The notes: a model not told the origin generated them from the letters alone. A stretch of 64,000 nucleotides of DNA from Clostridiaceae bacterium (GCA_902363735.1 CABJBA010000001.1:930001-994000), one strand, 5' to 3'. Numbered from the stretch's first letter, positions 16,434 through 26,557 are shown. Numbers and translations: made by a program.

Positions 16434-17591
16434 ATGGTTGTCGGAAGCAAAGAACTGATTCGCGATATTAATACAAACCTAATATTAGAATCTATTATTA
16501 ACGTTAACTCTATTTCAAGAGCTACTCTAGCAAAAAATCTGGGACTTACAAAAGCAACTGTTTCTGCGATTGTACAAGATTTAATTAATAAAAAATTGGT
16601 AATCGAAATAGGAAGTGATGATACTACCAAGGGAAGGAAACCCATTCTTCTTTCATTTAATCAAAGGGGAGGGTATGTGATATCCATTGATTTAGGGATT
16701 AATCAAATTTCTCTTCTTTTGTCAGACTTAAAAGGAGAAAACCGTAAATTAAAGCAATATAATAATTCTGCACCTTCTTTTCACATTGTTGCCCTTCTTA
16801 AAAAGATTATTAATGATACTCTGACTGAACTACCCACTACCGCTTATGGTGTGATTGGAATTTCTTTAAGCATCCATGGAGTTGTTTATAATAATTCCAT
16901 TGTTTTTACACCTTATTATTCTTTAGAGCAAATTGAACTAAAAAAGGAACTGGAAGACATATACCATATCCCTGTTTATATAGAAAATGAAGCTAATTTA
17001 TCAGTAATAGGCGAAAAAACCTTCTGTTATGATTATCCTAATATTATTAACATCAGTATACATTCCGGAATCGGTATTGGTATCATTTCACAAAACAAGC
17101 TTTATACCGGATATAATGGTTATGCCGGTGAGTTTGGTCATACCATTATTGTTCCTGACGGAAAACCTTGTCCTTGTGGAAATCATGGGTGTTTTGAACA
17201 ATATGCTTCTGAAAAAGCCCTGATGCAGGAATTTTCAAAATTAAAAAATCTTCCCCTAACGGATTTCAATTCTTTTATTTCCTATTATAAAAAAGGTGAT
17301 CCAGACGCACAGATTATCATAAATGAATTCATTAAATATATGTCCATTGGAGTAAATAACATATTGAATACGTTTAATCCTGATATTATTATTGTTAACA
17401 GTTCCTTCGTTACTTATATTCCTAATATCCTTGATCGGATAGAGGCCTCTATTACAAGCCGCATGAACAAATATTGTACTATTTTACCTTCTAAACTTCA
17501 GGATACTGCAACCCTTCTTGGAGGAACCTGTATTTGCATTAAAAACTTTTTGGGTATTAAATATCTTCAATTAAATACAAAACATTCTTAA
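16434..17591 (+). CDS. xylR: ROK-family repressor, probable xylose repressor XylR
   Basis: This protein of about 385 residues has an N-terminal winged helix (NSISRATLAKNLGLTKATVSAIVQDL) and a ROK sugar-kinase-like domain with the zinc motif CPCGNHGCFEQYAS. In Firmicutes such proteins repress xylose genes until xylose binds. Identity rests on context: it converges on xylB and xylA. The ATG at 16434 is preferred because GAGG lies 8 nt upstream; a GTG two codons earlier is too close to it. Base use is more AT-rich than the flanking operons. Confidence 0.8.
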   Translation: MVVGSKELIRDINTNLILESIINVNSISRATLAKNLGLTKATVSAIVQDLINKKLVIEIGSDDTTKGRKPILLSFNQRGGYVISIDLGINQISLLLSDLKGENRKLKQYNNSAPSFHIVALLKKIINDTLTELPTTAYGVIGISLSIHGVVYNNSIVFTPYYSLEQIELKKELEDIYHIPVYIENEANLSVIGEKTFCYDYPNIINISIHSGIGIGIISQNKLYTGYNGYAGEFGHTIIVPDGKPCPCGNHGCFEQYASEKALMQEFSKLKNLPLTDFNSFISYYKKGDPDAQIIINEFIKYMSIGVNNILNTFNPDIIIVNSSFVTYIPNILDRIEASITSRMNKYCTILPSKLQDTATLLGGTCICIKNFLGIKYLQLNTKHS

Positions 17592-17629
17592 TCAGCCTCA
17601 CTCCAAAATTCACCTGTCATACAATTACA

Positions 17630-17664
17630 GCAAGGGCATTCCTTCAGATGAGAAATGCCCTTGC
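17630..17664. terminator. Bidirectional hairpin between xylR and xylB
   Basis: GCAAGGGCATT (17630-17640) and AATGCCCTTGC (17654-17664) form a perfect 11-bp stem between two convergent genes. T-runs on both sides are weak. Confidence 0.65.
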
Positions 17665-17693
17665 CGAGTTTCAATCACTAAATTAAAAACGTT

Positions 17694-19163
17694 CTATAAC
17701 AGCTGGTTAAACAAGTTCTTCACACCGGGATAAATCTTCACAAATCTTTTATACTGTTCATCATAAGCTTTTACTAATGCTTCCTCTTGTTCTATGGTAG
17801 TGTCTACTTTTATCAGTTCAGAAGCAGCTTCTTCTACTGTAGCATACTCGCCGCACCCTACAGCAGCTAAAATAGCAGCGCCAAAAGCAGGGCCTTCTTC
17901 ACTATTAATGGTGTCCACTTTAATATTTAAAACATTAGCAATTATCTTTTTCCAAATAAAACTCTTTGCTCCACCACCGTTTATGCGGGTTCTTTTAATA
18001 TCAATCCCTAACGATTTTACAATCTCAAACATATCACGGAGGGCAAAAGCAACTCCCTCCAGCACAGCCTGAGTCATATCTGCTCTCGTGGTATCCATAC
18101 TCATTCCTATAAAGGTTCCTCTGGCATCAGGGCTGTTATGGGGAGTTCTTTCACCCATTAAATAAGGTAAAAAGAAAACATGATTTTTCCCCAGGTTATT
18201 AATAAATGCTTGCTCCTTCTCATATTCTTTTGTATCCAAAATCCCATCCATCCACCACTTATTGGAAGCTGCTGCACTGAGCATCACACCCATAAGGTGA
18301 TATCTTCCATCTGCATGAGCAAAGGAATGGAGGGCATTTTTATCATCTACACCAAAGTCTTTGCTGGATACAAAGACAACACCCGAAGTTCCAAGGGATA
18401 TGTTACACATACCAGCGCCTACTGTTCCGGTTCCAACTGCTGCTACAGCTTGATCCCCTCCTCCGGCAATTATCTTAATAGAGGACGGAAGATTTAATTC
18501 AGCAGCAGCCTCTTCTGTTAAAGTTCCTACCACTTGAGTACTTTCATATACTTTGGGAAGATGATCTTCTGTAATTCCTATAATCTCAATCATTTCCTTA
18601 GACCATCTTCTATTTCTTACATCCAGAAGTAACATCCCCGATGCATCAGATACATCGGTACAATGAATACCTGATAATTTATAAGCAATATAATCTTTGG
18701 GAAGCATAATCTTATGTATCTTAGAAAAGTTCTCCGGTTCATGATTCTTTACCCATAAAATCTTAGGAGCAGTAAACCCCGTCAAGGCCATATTGGCGGT
18801 ATACGCAGACACCTTTTCTCTTCCTATTACATGATTCAGATAATCACACTCTGCCACAGTCCTTCCGTCATTCCACAAAAGGGCCGGACGGATTACGTTA
18901 TCTTCCTTATCCAGAATAACCAGTCCATGCATCTGCCCACTAAAGCTGATTCCTCCGATGGCCTGCTTATGACAATCTTTGGTTAATTCTTTTATTCCTG
19001 CTGCGGTTTGTTCATACCAGTCCTCTGGATTCTGCTCGGACCAGCCCGGCTGGGGATAGTAGATCGGGTACTCTTTGGAAACATTTTTTTTAATATCACC
19101 CTTTTCATCCATAAGGAGCAGTTTAACTGCAGATGTTCCTAAATCTACACCAATATATAACAT
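17694..19163 (-). CDS. xylB: Xylulokinase
   Basis: This 489-residue FGGY-family kinase phosphorylates D-xylulose to xylulose 5-phosphate for the pentose phosphate pathway. It starts with YIGVDLGTSAVKLLLMDE, has the substrate/ATP segment FSGQMHGLVILD and the C-terminal ATP-binding motif RINGGGAKSFIWKKIIANV. AGGGAGAAGG precedes the ATG. It lies 38 bp after xylA on the same strand. Confidence 0.93.
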   Translation of the reverse strand: MLYIGVDLGTSAVKLLLMDEKGDIKKNVSKEYPIYYPQPGWSEQNPEDWYEQTAAGIKELTKDCHKQAIGGISFSGQMHGLVILDKEDNVIRPALLWNDGRTVAECDYLNHVIGREKVSAYTANMALTGFTAPKILWVKNHEPENFSKIHKIMLPKDYIAYKLSGIHCTDVSDASGMLLLDVRNRRWSKEMIEIIGITEDHLPKVYESTQVVGTLTEEAAAELNLPSSIKIIAGGGDQAVAAVGTGTVGAGMCNISLGTSGVVFVSSKDFGVDDKNALHSFAHADGRYHLMGVMLSAAASNKWWMDGILDTKEYEKEQAFINNLGKNHVFFLPYLMGERTPHNSPDARGTFIGMSMDTTRADMTQAVLEGVAFALRDMFEIVKSLGIDIKRTRINGGGAKSFIWKKIIANVLNIKVDTINSEEGPAFGAAILAAVGCGEYATVEEAASELIKVDTTIEQEEALVKAYDEQYKRFVKIYPGVKNLFNQLL

Positions 19164-19201
19164 AGTCCTTCTCCCTGTCTAAAGTAACTAAATAAAAACA
19201 A

Positions 19202-20521
19202 CTATTTTGTTTCCATAATATACTGATTCAAAATGTTTTCCAATAGTTCCTGACGTCCCGACACATTAGGTATGATTCCATGTTCTAAGACATATGCCTC
19301 TAATTCTTTCAATCCCACTTTGCTTTCTACAATATCTTTTCCAAGCCCTTCTTTATAGCTTGCATAACGATTTTCTTTAAAGTCTTCAAATACCCTGTCT
19401 TCTATTAATCTGGCTGCAACTTTTAAGCCCCTTGCGAATGCATCCATTCCGGCAATATATGCATAAAACAGATCATCCTCTTCAAAAGAAGCCCTTCTCA
19501 CTTTAGAATCAAAGTTTAATCCACCTTTTGTAAATCCTCCATCCAGTAAAATTTCATACATGGCAAGAGTCGTGTCATAAACATTAGTCGGAAATTGATC
19601 GGTGTCCCAGCCAAGTAACATATCTCCCTGGTTTGCATCCACACTTCCAAGTGCATGATTAATACGGCTTTGATTTAATTCATGCTGAAATGTGTGCTGC
19701 GCAAGAGTTGCATGATTGGCTTCAATATTTAGCTTAAAATAATCTTGTAAATGGTATTTCCTTAAGAATGCAAGTACAGTTGCAGCATCAAAATCATATT
19801 GATGTTTCGTTGGCTCCTTTGGTTTTGGTTCGATTAATAACTGCCCTGTAAAGCCAATTTCTTCTGCATAGTCAACTGCCATCTTCAGTAATCTTGCAAA
19901 ATTATCAAGTTCTAATGCTGTATCTGTATTAAGTAAGGTTTCATACCCCTCACGTCCGCCCCAAAACACATAGTTTTCTCCGCCAAGATCTTTCGTGATT
20001 TCCATGGCCTTTTTTATCTGAGCTGCTGCATAAGCGAATACGGTTGCATTGCAGGAAGTTGCTGCTCCATGAACAAATCTTTCATGGCCAAATGCATTGG
20101 TAGTTCCCCATAAACACTTAATTCCTGTTCTGGCCATTTCCTCTTTAATGACGCCTGCAATGACGTCTAATCTTTCATTTGTTTCTTTTAAATCCTTTCC
20201 CATAGGAGCAATGTCTCTGTCATGGAAGCAAAAGAATGGAATCTGCATCTTTTCCATAAATTCAAATGCTGCATGAACACGTTCAATTGCTTTTTCCATA
20301 GTATCTTCTGTATGATCCCAAGGGCGGAACATACTTGGACCTCCAAATGGGTCATTCCCCATATACGTAAATGTGTGCCAATAAGACATGGCGAACCTAA
20401 GCTGGTCCTTCATGGTTTTTCCCATGACTACTTCATCTGGATTGTAATATTTAAATGCCAGATGATTTTTGCTTTCAGGCCCCTCATAGTTAATTTTCCC
20501 AATACCGTTAAAATAGCTCAT
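19202..20521 (-). CDS. xylA: Xylose isomerase
   Basis: This 439-residue class II enzyme interconverts D-xylose and D-xylulose with two divalent metal ions. The active-site His and Asp lie in [13 protein letters not shown]; the metal ligands are in [18 protein letters not shown] and [19 protein letters not shown] precedes the ATG. It is the first gene of the xylA-xylB operon, with its own promoter upstream. Confidence 0.96.
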   Translation of the reverse strand: MSYFNGIGKINYEGPESKNHLAFKYYNPDEVVMGKTMKDQLRFAMSYWHTFTYMGNDPFGGPSMFRPWDHTEDTMEKAIERVHAAFEFMEKMQIPFFCFHDRDIAPMGKDLKETNERLDVIAGVIKEEMARTGIKCLWGTTNAFGHERFVHGAATSCNATVFAYAAAQIKKAMEITKDLGGENYVFWGGREGYETLLNTDTALELDNFARLLKMAVDYAEEIGFTGQLLIEPKPKEPTKHQYDFDAATVLAFLRKYHLQDYFKLNIEANHATLAQHTFQHELNQSRINHALGSVDANQGDMLLGWDTDQFPTNVYDTTLAMYEILLDGGFTKGGLNFDSKVRRASFEEDDLFYAYIAGMDAFARGLKVAARLIEDRVFEDFKENRYASYKEGLGKDIVESKVGLKELEAYVLEHGIIPNVSGRQELLENILNQYIMETK

Positions 20522-20544
20522 ACTTACTTCCTCCTTATATAATT

Positions 20545-20601
20545 CAGTGACTAAACTAATTATGATATCTTTACTCTACTATAATTATTTATACTTGTCA
20601 A
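20545..20601 (-). promoter_or_regulatory. xylA promoter and candidate XylR operator
   Basis: TTGACA (20601-20596) and TAGAGT (20578-20573) are separated by 17 bp on the minus strand. About 15 bp beyond the -10 box lies ATTAGTTTAGTCACTG (20560-20545), whose TTAGTTT matches half of the known Bacillus XylR operator. A related TTAGTTACTTTAG precedes xylB at about 19180-19192. The operator is inferred from this similarity only. Confidence 0.5.
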
Positions 20602-20723
20602 TAAAAAACCTGTTTGAACTTCCATAGTTTTATCTCTGAAAAGCAAGAGATTCTATTGCACTATTAGATAAATTTCTTATAACAAAAAAGGAGTGCAGCG
20701 CACCCCTTTCAAATTTATTCTTA

Positions 20724-21758
20724 TTACTGAATCTGCTCAATCCGATTTATAATATCAATATAATCCTTGCCAAACTTTTGATAAACAGTCATTGACATGG
20801 CCCGGAACCTCATTTGTTCTATGCGCGTCAGTTCGGTCACAATACAGCCCTTTTTCAGAAGCCTTTCTTCTGCCTCTTTCTCCCGTTGGGCCCAAAGTTC
20901 CCTTTCATAAACAGAAGATTCCTTTGCACATTCCATGATGATTTTCCGGTCTTCCTCTCCCAGCTTACTCCAGGTGGCCTCAGACGCAAGCTGAAGTTCA
21001 GGGATGCGGTTATGACCGTCTATAGTCATGTATTTAGCCACTTCAAAATGCCCCATGGATTCATAAGAAGGCCAGTTGTTTTCTGCTCCGTCTATCCTTC
21101 CTGTTTCCAGGGCCGCATAAACTTCGGAATAAGCCATTGGCACAGCCTTTGCGCCCAGTGCTTCAACCATCTTGCTCATCAGATCCGACTCTGCAACCCG
21201 GATTCTCATTCCCCGGATATCTTCCAGCCGTTCTATGGGCTTTACAGAATTATAAAAATGCCTGGCCCCGGCATCATACCAGGACATTCCAACCACTCCG
21301 CTGCCTTCAAGACCTTCTATAAATTCTTGTCCGATATCTCCATCCAAAGCCTTCCACATATGGTTACCATCTCTATACAAATAAGGAAGCTGAAGAACAT
21401 TTAACATAGGCACAGCTGTACCCATCGTCATAACGGAAACCCGGGCAAAGTCCACGCCTCCAAACTGAAGCTGCTCTAGGACAGACACTTCATCTCCCAG
21501 TTCTCCACCAAAAAATACGTTTATCTTAATCCTTCCATTTGTCTCCTTATACACCAGATCTGCAAACTTCATGGCACCTCTGGTAGTAGGATAGTCCTGA
21601 GGCTGGTTTTCCGCATAGGTAAATACAAATTCCGGACTTATAACTTCTTTTTCCTTCAAAAACGGAAAGCTTCCTCTGCTTTTTCCCAAAGCCAGAACCA
21701 TACAGCCTGCCGCCAGAACACCGCATAATCCCATGAATACAAAAGCTGCCTTCTTCAT
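20724..21758 (-). CDS. DctP-type TRAP substrate-binding protein without a TRAP permease
   Basis: This protein of about 344 residues is a complete DctP-family solute-binding protein, with the ligand-carboxylate Arg in MRIRVAESDLM and the GAENNWPSYESMGHFEVAK segment. A hydrophobic N-terminus ends in the lipobox-like LAAGC. No DctQ or DctM gene is present; it follows a sugar ABC importer and lies in the same unit as a YesM/YesN pair. It may therefore be a sensing partner of the kinase, or serve TRAP subunits elsewhere. The start is the second of two adjacent ATGs, 6 nt after GGAGG; longer frames run through an intergenic hairpin. Confidence 0.82.
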   Translation of the reverse strand: MKKAAFVFMGLCGVLAAGCMVLALGKSRGSFPFLKEKEVISPEFVFTYAENQPQDYPTTRGAMKFADLVYKETNGRIKINVFFGGELGDEVSVLEQLQFGGVDFARVSVMTMGTAVPMLNVLQLPYLYRDGNHMWKALDGDIGQEFIEGLEGSGVVGMSWYDAGARHFYNSVKPIERLEDIRGMRIRVAESDLMSKMVEALGAKAVPMAYSEVYAALETGRIDGAENNWPSYESMGHFEVAKYMTIDGHNRIPELQLASEATWSKLGEEDRKIIMECAKESSVYERELWAQREKEAEERLLKKGCIVTELTRIEQMRFRAMSMTVYQKFGKDYIDIINRIEQIQ

Positions 21759-21775
21759 CATAAACCTCCAAAGGA

Positions 21776-21816
21776 GCTGCTGCTCCAGCAGATGAATCAT
21801 CTACTGGAGCAACAGC
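21776..21816 (-). promoter_or_regulatory. 41-bp near-perfect palindrome between two binding-protein genes
   Basis: GCTGCTGCTCCAGCAGATGA pairs with TCATCTACTGGAGCAACAGC around a single central base, with two mismatches. It sits between the ABC binding-protein stop and the dctP ribosome-binding site and has no T-run. It is best read as an mRNA hairpin that stabilises the upstream transcript or lowers read-through into dctP. Confidence 0.6.
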
Positions 21817-21830
21817 CCCTGCTGACCTTT

Positions 21831-22898
21831 TTATGGATTTACAATACCCTGAATTTCCTCAGAGTCTACATTTTTAGCATCTACTAAAGCTACACCGGTA
21901 TCGATGGATTTTTCTGCTACTGCCTCGCCGTTTGCCAGATCGAGAGCAGTCTTAACTCCGTCGTATCCCATAAAATACTGGCGCTGTACTACGGAAGCAA
22001 CATCATATTCACCGGAACGGATCATAGTTTCAATCTCTGCAGAGAAGTCAAAGCCGATCATAGTAACATCAGTACGCTTTCCTTCTGTAAGACCTGTTAC
22101 GAATCCAACAGTAGAACCATTGTTCGGACCGAATACACCCTTGATGTCAGGATATGTGGTAAGAAGATCCTGGCAGAAACCAACAGCCTTGCTGATATCG
22201 CCTTCGTTTACCTTAATATCTTCGTTCAGTACTACCCATTTCTCAGGAGCATTTGCTTCCCAGTACTCATTAAAGCCTTTTACACGGTCATTGATTGTCT
22301 GAGAACCAGTAGAACCAACCTGAATACCGATCTGTGCAAGCTCATCCTCAGAAACTCCTTTTTCTTTCAATCTGCGGATCATTTCATCAGCTGCTGTCTT
22401 TCCTGCCTCTACGTTGTCAGTCAGAAGAGCTGCGCTGTAGTTTTCACTTTTAATAACAGTATCCACCAGAACTACCGGTATACCGGAGTTAAATGCCTCT
22501 GTAATCGGTGCATCCAGAGAAACGCTGTCAAGGGGTGCGATAACAATTCCTGATGCCTGAGCTGAAACTGCATTCTGAAGAAGAGTAAGCTGTCCTTCAA
22601 TATCAGATTCCAGAGCAGTTCCTATTACTACTACCTTGCAGCCCAGGTTCTTTCCTGCCTGCTCAGCACCTGCCTGGAGTACGCTCCAATACTGGTTGCC
22701 TAAAACCTTAACGATTACATAGATCGTCTTTTCGCTGTTGTCTACTGCTGCTGCGGATCCTGCCTCAGTCTCTGCTGCTGCCTTTGTTGTTTCCTGAGAA
22801 GCTGCTGTTGTAGGTGCTTCTTTGCTGCCGCCTGCACAGCCTGTCAGTGCTGACATCGCCAATGCTCCTGCAAGTAAAACTGCTGTTAATTTTCTCAT
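21831..22898 (-). CDS. Sugar-type ABC transporter substrate-binding lipoprotein
   Basis: This 355-residue protein has lipobox LTGC, a Thr/Ala/Glu-rich linker (about 24-52) and a periplasmic-binding-protein type I (RbsB-like) domain: VIVKVLGNQYWSVLQAGAEQAGKNLG and IVIAPLDSVSLDAPITEA. The ligand is probably a monosaccharide or polyol but is not determined. GGAGG precedes the ATG. It follows its permease by 27 bp. Confidence 0.88.
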   Translation of the reverse strand: MRKLTAVLLAGALAMSALTGCAGGSKEAPTTAASQETTKAAAETEAGSAAAVDNSEKTIYVIVKVLGNQYWSVLQAGAEQAGKNLGCKVVVIGTALESDIEGQLTLLQNAVSAQASGIVIAPLDSVSLDAPITEAFNSGIPVVLVDTVIKSENYSAALLTDNVEAGKTAADEMIRRLKEKGVSEDELAQIGIQVGSTGSQTINDRVKGFNEYWEANAPEKWVVLNEDIKVNEGDISKAVGFCQDLLTTYPDIKGVFGPNNGSTVGFVTGLTEGKRTDVTMIGFDFSAEIETMIRSGEYDVASVVQRQYFMGYDGVKTALDLANGEAVAEKSIDTGVALVDAKNVDSEEIQGIVNP

Positions 22899-22925
22899 TA
22901 CTTCCTCCTTTTATCTGCTTACGGT

Positions 22926-23981
22926 TTATTTATTCATACCGAAAAAGCGCTTGATTGAATTTAAGTTTCCACCCTTATTGGCAGTCTGAGATGCAACCGC
23001 AATTAACAGGATAAAACCTACAATAACCTGCTGCCAGAAAGAGTTCACTCCATTTAAGTTTAACCCGTTTCTGATTACACCCATCATCAATGCTCCGATT
23101 ACTGTATTAAGGATTGTACCTTCACCTCCAAGAATGGAGATACCGCCCAGAACGGAAGCTGCAATTGCCTCCATCTCATATCCGTTTCCTGCCGTAGGCT
23201 GTGCACTGGAAAGACGGGAAGCCACCAGGATTCCGCAGATTGCAGCGGACAAACCGGAGATACAGTATGCAAACATACGGGTTTTTACGGCATCTATACC
23301 GGAAAGCTTGGCTGCCTCCAAGTTAGAACCGCAGGCATAAATCTGACGTCCGATTCTCATTTTGGAAAGCACAATGCCTAAAATAATGGCATAAACCAAA
23401 GTAATAATAACACTGTAAGGAAGGCCGTTGCCTCCGATTCTTCCTCCGCCCAGAACATAAAACTGCTTCTGTACTGCTTCTGAAGGAATATTGGTAGTAT
23501 AAAGAGGAGCACCGTTTACCAAAACGTTAGCCATACCTCTGTATACCCATTGGGTGGCAAGGGTCGCCACAAAGGGAACAACTCCAAGTATTTCAATAAA
23601 AAATCCATTCATAATACCTGTTAGGATACCCATAACAAGACATAATATAACACATAACCATAAAGGAAGTCCCATAGTCAGAAGGCTTACCATAATGATT
23701 CCTGATAAAGCCATGGAAGCTCCGGCAGATAAATCGTTTCCGCCGCAGACCAGACAGAAGGTCAGTCCGCATCCGATGATGGTATATGTTACAATCTGCT
23801 GTAAAAGGTTCTGTAAGTTGGCAGCTGCCAAAAATTTATCCGGTTTAAGAAGGGAAAACAGGACAAACAGTCCAATAAGAATTCCCAGGGAATAGATCGC
23901 TCTTCTGGTAGCAGCATCTAGTTTCCCAAAAGAACTGCCGCTCTTTGCTTTCTTTTCTGTTTTTGTATTTAACTCAGCCAT
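22926..23981 (-). CDS. Sugar-type ABC transporter permease (RbsC-like)
   Basis: This 351-residue membrane protein of the RbsC/XylH class has about ten spans. Family motifs include CGGNDLSAGASMALSGI (about 80-96), ACGSNLEAAKLSGIDAVKTR and SVLGGISILGGEGTILNTVIGAL. AAAGGA precedes the ATG. It works with the double ATPase upstream and the binding protein downstream. Confidence 0.9.
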   Translation of the reverse strand: MAELNTKTEKKAKSGSSFGKLDAATRRAIYSLGILIGLFVLFSLLKPDKFLAAANLQNLLQQIVTYTIIGCGLTFCLVCGGNDLSAGASMALSGIIMVSLLTMGLPLWLCVILCLVMGILTGIMNGFFIEILGVVPFVATLATQWVYRGMANVLVNGAPLYTTNIPSEAVQKQFYVLGGGRIGGNGLPYSVIITLVYAIILGIVLSKMRIGRQIYACGSNLEAAKLSGIDAVKTRMFAYCISGLSAAICGILVASRLSSAQPTAGNGYEMEAIAASVLGGISILGGEGTILNTVIGALMMGVIRNGLNLNGVNSFWQQVIVGFILLIAVASQTANKGGNLNSIKRFFGMNK

Positions 23982-24005
23982 TATTCTTTTTTTCCTTTCA
24001 TGCTC

Positions 24006-25532
24006 TTAATTCAACTGAAGCTTGGGAGCCGGTTTTCCCTCCAGCTTGTTATAGCCTGCCGCCAGATAGAGAATCTGTTCCTGAGTGGCTGACTTTGCAT
24101 CCAGCTCTCCGTTAATCTCTCCCTGATGGATTACCAGAATCCTGTCACTCATTCCAAGTACCTCAGGAAGCTCTGAGGAAATCATGATAATAGCTACTCC
24201 CTGGTCGCTCAGCTTGTTGAAAAGCTCATACACTTCAAACTTCGCTCCTACGTCGATTCCGCGGGTGGGTTCATCGACAATAAGAACCTTTACATCATTG
24301 CAGAGCCATTTTGCCAGTACCACCTTCTGCTGGTTTCCTCCTGATAAGTTTCCGCAAAGCTGATGAATGCTGGGAGTCTTGGTACGGAGAAGGTCTACAT
24401 ACTTCTGGGCATTTTCCGCTCCCGCCTTGTCATCCAGAAATCCTAAATGAGTGAGGTTAGGCAAGTGAGCCATGTTGGTGTTGTATTTAATATCAAGGCC
24501 TAAAGCCAGACCATCTCTTTTACGGTCCTCCGTAGCATAGCCAATGCCGTGCTTAATGGCCTGGATTACGGAATTGATCTTCACCTGTTTTCCGTCAATC
24601 CAAAGATCCATGGTATCCGGTTTGTCTGCTCCAAAAATACAGCGCATCAGCTCTGTCCGTCCTGCTCCTACCAGACCGGAAATCCCCAGGATTTCACCTT
24701 TTCTTACATAGAAATGATCTGCGTTCACTTTATTGCCACGACGTACATTTTTTGCTTCTAAAACCACTTCTTTTATGGTTCTCTTGTGCTTTGGATATTT
24801 ATCTTCAAGGGAACGTCCTACAATCATATTCACCAGCTCATCCATTGTAATTTCAGACAAGTTTCTGGTTCCTATATACTGGCCGTCACGGATAACCGTA
24901 ACACGCTGGCATATCTGGTTCAACTCCGCCATACGGTGAGAGATGTAAACCATTCCCACTCCCTTTTCCTTCAATCTGCGGATAATTCCAAAAAGCTGTT
25001 CCACTTCCCTCTCTGTCAGGGTAGCTGATGGCTCATCTAAAACCAGAATTTTCGAATTAAAGCTGATAGCTTTCGCAATTTCCACCATCTGCTGCTGAGC
25101 AATGCTTAAGCTTCCCACACGGGAATAGGTATTCAGCTCGATCCCCAGATCGTCCAGTATTTTCTTCGCTTCCTCATGCATGGTCTTATCATCAATGAAG
25201 ATACCTTTTTTATGGGCCCTTCCGATAAATATATTATCGGCTACACTTAAATGGCCGCACATATTCAACTCCTGCATAATAATGCTGATACCCAGATCAT
25301 GGGCCTTGGCAACGGAATCAATGGTCACCTTTTCCCCTTCAATGAATATCTCACCCTCATCTGCATGGTGCACTCCTGACAGGATCTTCATAAGTGTGGA
25401 CTTTCCTGCGCCGTTTTCTCCAACGAGCCCAAGAACTTCCCCTTTATTTACAGTAAGGGAGACTTTATCGAGAGCCTTCACTCCGGGAAAGCTTTTGCTG
25501 ATCCCTTCCATTCGAAATAGCTCCTGTTCCAT
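24006..25532 (-). CDS. Sugar-type ABC transporter, tandem ATP-binding protein (RbsA-like)
   Basis: This protein of about 508 residues contains two ABC domains. The first has Walker A GENGAGKST and signature LSIAQQQMVEIAKA; the second has the degenerate P-loop GLVGAGRTEL and signature LSGGNQQKVVLAKWL, the usual asymmetry of RbsA/XylG/MglA proteins. The start at MEQELFRMEG has GGAGG upstream; the longer frame has none. It is the first gene of the importer block and lies behind a terminator and a weak promoter. Confidence 0.9.
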   Translation of the reverse strand: MEQELFRMEGISKSFPGVKALDKVSLTVNKGEVLGLVGENGAGKSTLMKILSGVHHADEGEIFIEGEKVTIDSVAKAHDLGISIIMQELNMCGHLSVADNIFIGRAHKKGIFIDDKTMHEEAKKILDDLGIELNTYSRVGSLSIAQQQMVEIAKAISFNSKILVLDEPSATLTEREVEQLFGIIRRLKEKGVGMVYISHRMAELNQICQRVTVIRDGQYIGTRNLSEITMDELVNMIVGRSLEDKYPKHKRTIKEVVLEAKNVRRGNKVNADHFYVRKGEILGISGLVGAGRTELMRCIFGADKPDTMDLWIDGKQVKINSVIQAIKHGIGYATEDRKRDGLALGLDIKYNTNMAHLPNLTHLGFLDDKAGAENAQKYVDLLRTKTPSIHQLCGNLSGGNQQKVVLAKWLCNDVKVLIVDEPTRGIDVGAKFEVYELFNKLSDQGVAIIMISSELPEVLGMSDRILVIHQGEINGELDAKSATQEQILYLAAGYNKLEGKPAPKLQLN

Positions 25533-25604
25533 ATCCCGTCCTCCTTCCTTTTTCACAATCATGCCTTTAGAACATGATTACCGGTTCATTGATTTTACTA
25601 TCTG

Positions 25605-25633
25605 ATTATATCTGTTCTGAAACTGGAATTCTA
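25605..25633 (-). promoter_or_regulatory. Probable activator-dependent promoter of the sugar importer
   Basis: TATAAT (25610-25605) is preceded at 17 bp by TAGAAT (25633-25628). A good -10 with a poor -35 suits activation by the AraC-type response regulator encoded just upstream. Inferred. Confidence 0.4.
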
Positions 25634-25680
25634 TCGTAACATTTTATCATTCCTAGTAAATTCTTAGCTTTTTCTATTGT

Positions 25681-25711
25681 AAAAAAATACCTGATACGAA
25701 ATGCATCAGGT
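25681..25711 (-). terminator. Terminator after the YesN-type response regulator
   Basis: On the minus strand ACCTGAT-N9-ATCAGGT is followed by ATTTTTTT. The stem overlaps the response-regulator stop codon. It separates the two-component genes from the importer genes, so the importer can be controlled independently. Confidence 0.75.
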
Positions 25712-26548
25712 GATTTTTTTCAGCACATCCATCCGATATTCCGACGGATTCATCCCTGTAAGCCTTCGGAACACCTTGGTAAAATAATTGGAATCAGGAT
25801 AGCCCACTCTGGTCCCCACATCCTTTACGTTCACATTGGGCTGACAGAGGAGTTTTTTTGCTTCATTAATCCGGTACTCCGCCAGATATGAGGTAAAACT
25901 CTGTCCGAACTGAAGTTTAAACATCTTGCAAAAATATGGCTCTGAATAGCTGACTGCCCTGGCGGCATCATGCATGGATATTTCCTGCATATAGTGGCTG
26001 CGCACATATTCTTCCACCATGGAGGTCATGACCGACAAGCGGGTATTGGCTCCGTCCCCTTCTTTTTCCTCCAGGCCTTCTTCATTCCATTCCTTTTCTT
26101 CTTCAAGAAAATACCGGAAGTTCTTCCTTATAACCTCTTCATCAACCGCCGCACCGGAACGCCATTTTCTATATTGTTCTGCCAGCCTTAACGCTTCCCC
26201 CGCCACATTGATGATCTCCATTCTGGAATATGGCTTTAAAAGATATTCCATGGCACCTACGGAAATGGCTTTCTTGGCATAATCAAAACGATCGTATGCC
26301 GTGAGGAAAATGATGCAGCACTCAGGACTTTCTTTCCGTATGGCCTCCGCAACCTGAATTCCGTTGAGTCCCGGCATCCCGATATCCAGAATGACGATCT
26401 GAATGTCTTCTTTTGAAAATATCTCTACAGCTTCATTTCCATTTTCCGCCTCCCATATGACACACTGGCCCTCAAATTTCTTTTGAAGTGTCTTTTTCAG
26501 AACCTGTCTCTCAATCAATTCATCTTCTGCAATGAGCAAGCCATACAT
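25706..26548 (-). CDS. YesN-type response regulator (receiver plus AraC-type HTH)
   Basis: This 280-residue protein has a receiver domain at 1-125 (LLIAEDELIER, phospho-acceptor Asp in IVILDIGMPGLNG, LKPYSRME) and an AraC-type double helix-turn-helix at about 180-280 (HDAARAVSYSEPYFCKMFKLQFG ... YPDSNYFTKVFRRLTGMNPSEYR). It lies 9 bp after its kinase and is expected to activate the downstream sugar importer when phosphorylated. Confidence 0.92.
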   Translation of the reverse strand: MYGLLIAEDELIERQVLKKTLQKKFEGQCVIWEAENGNEAVEIFSKEDIQIVILDIGMPGLNGIQVAEAIRKESPECCIIFLTAYDRFDYAKKAISVGAMEYLLKPYSRMEIINVAGEALRLAEQYRKWRSGAAVDEEVIRKNFRYFLEEEKEWNEEGLEEKEGDGANTRLSVMTSMVEEYVRSHYMQEISMHDAARAVSYSEPYFCKMFKLQFGQSFTSYLAEYRINEAKKLLCQPNVNVKDVGTRVGYPDSNYFTKVFRRLTGMNPSEYRMDVLKKIT

Positions 26549-26557
26549 CGCCCCACC

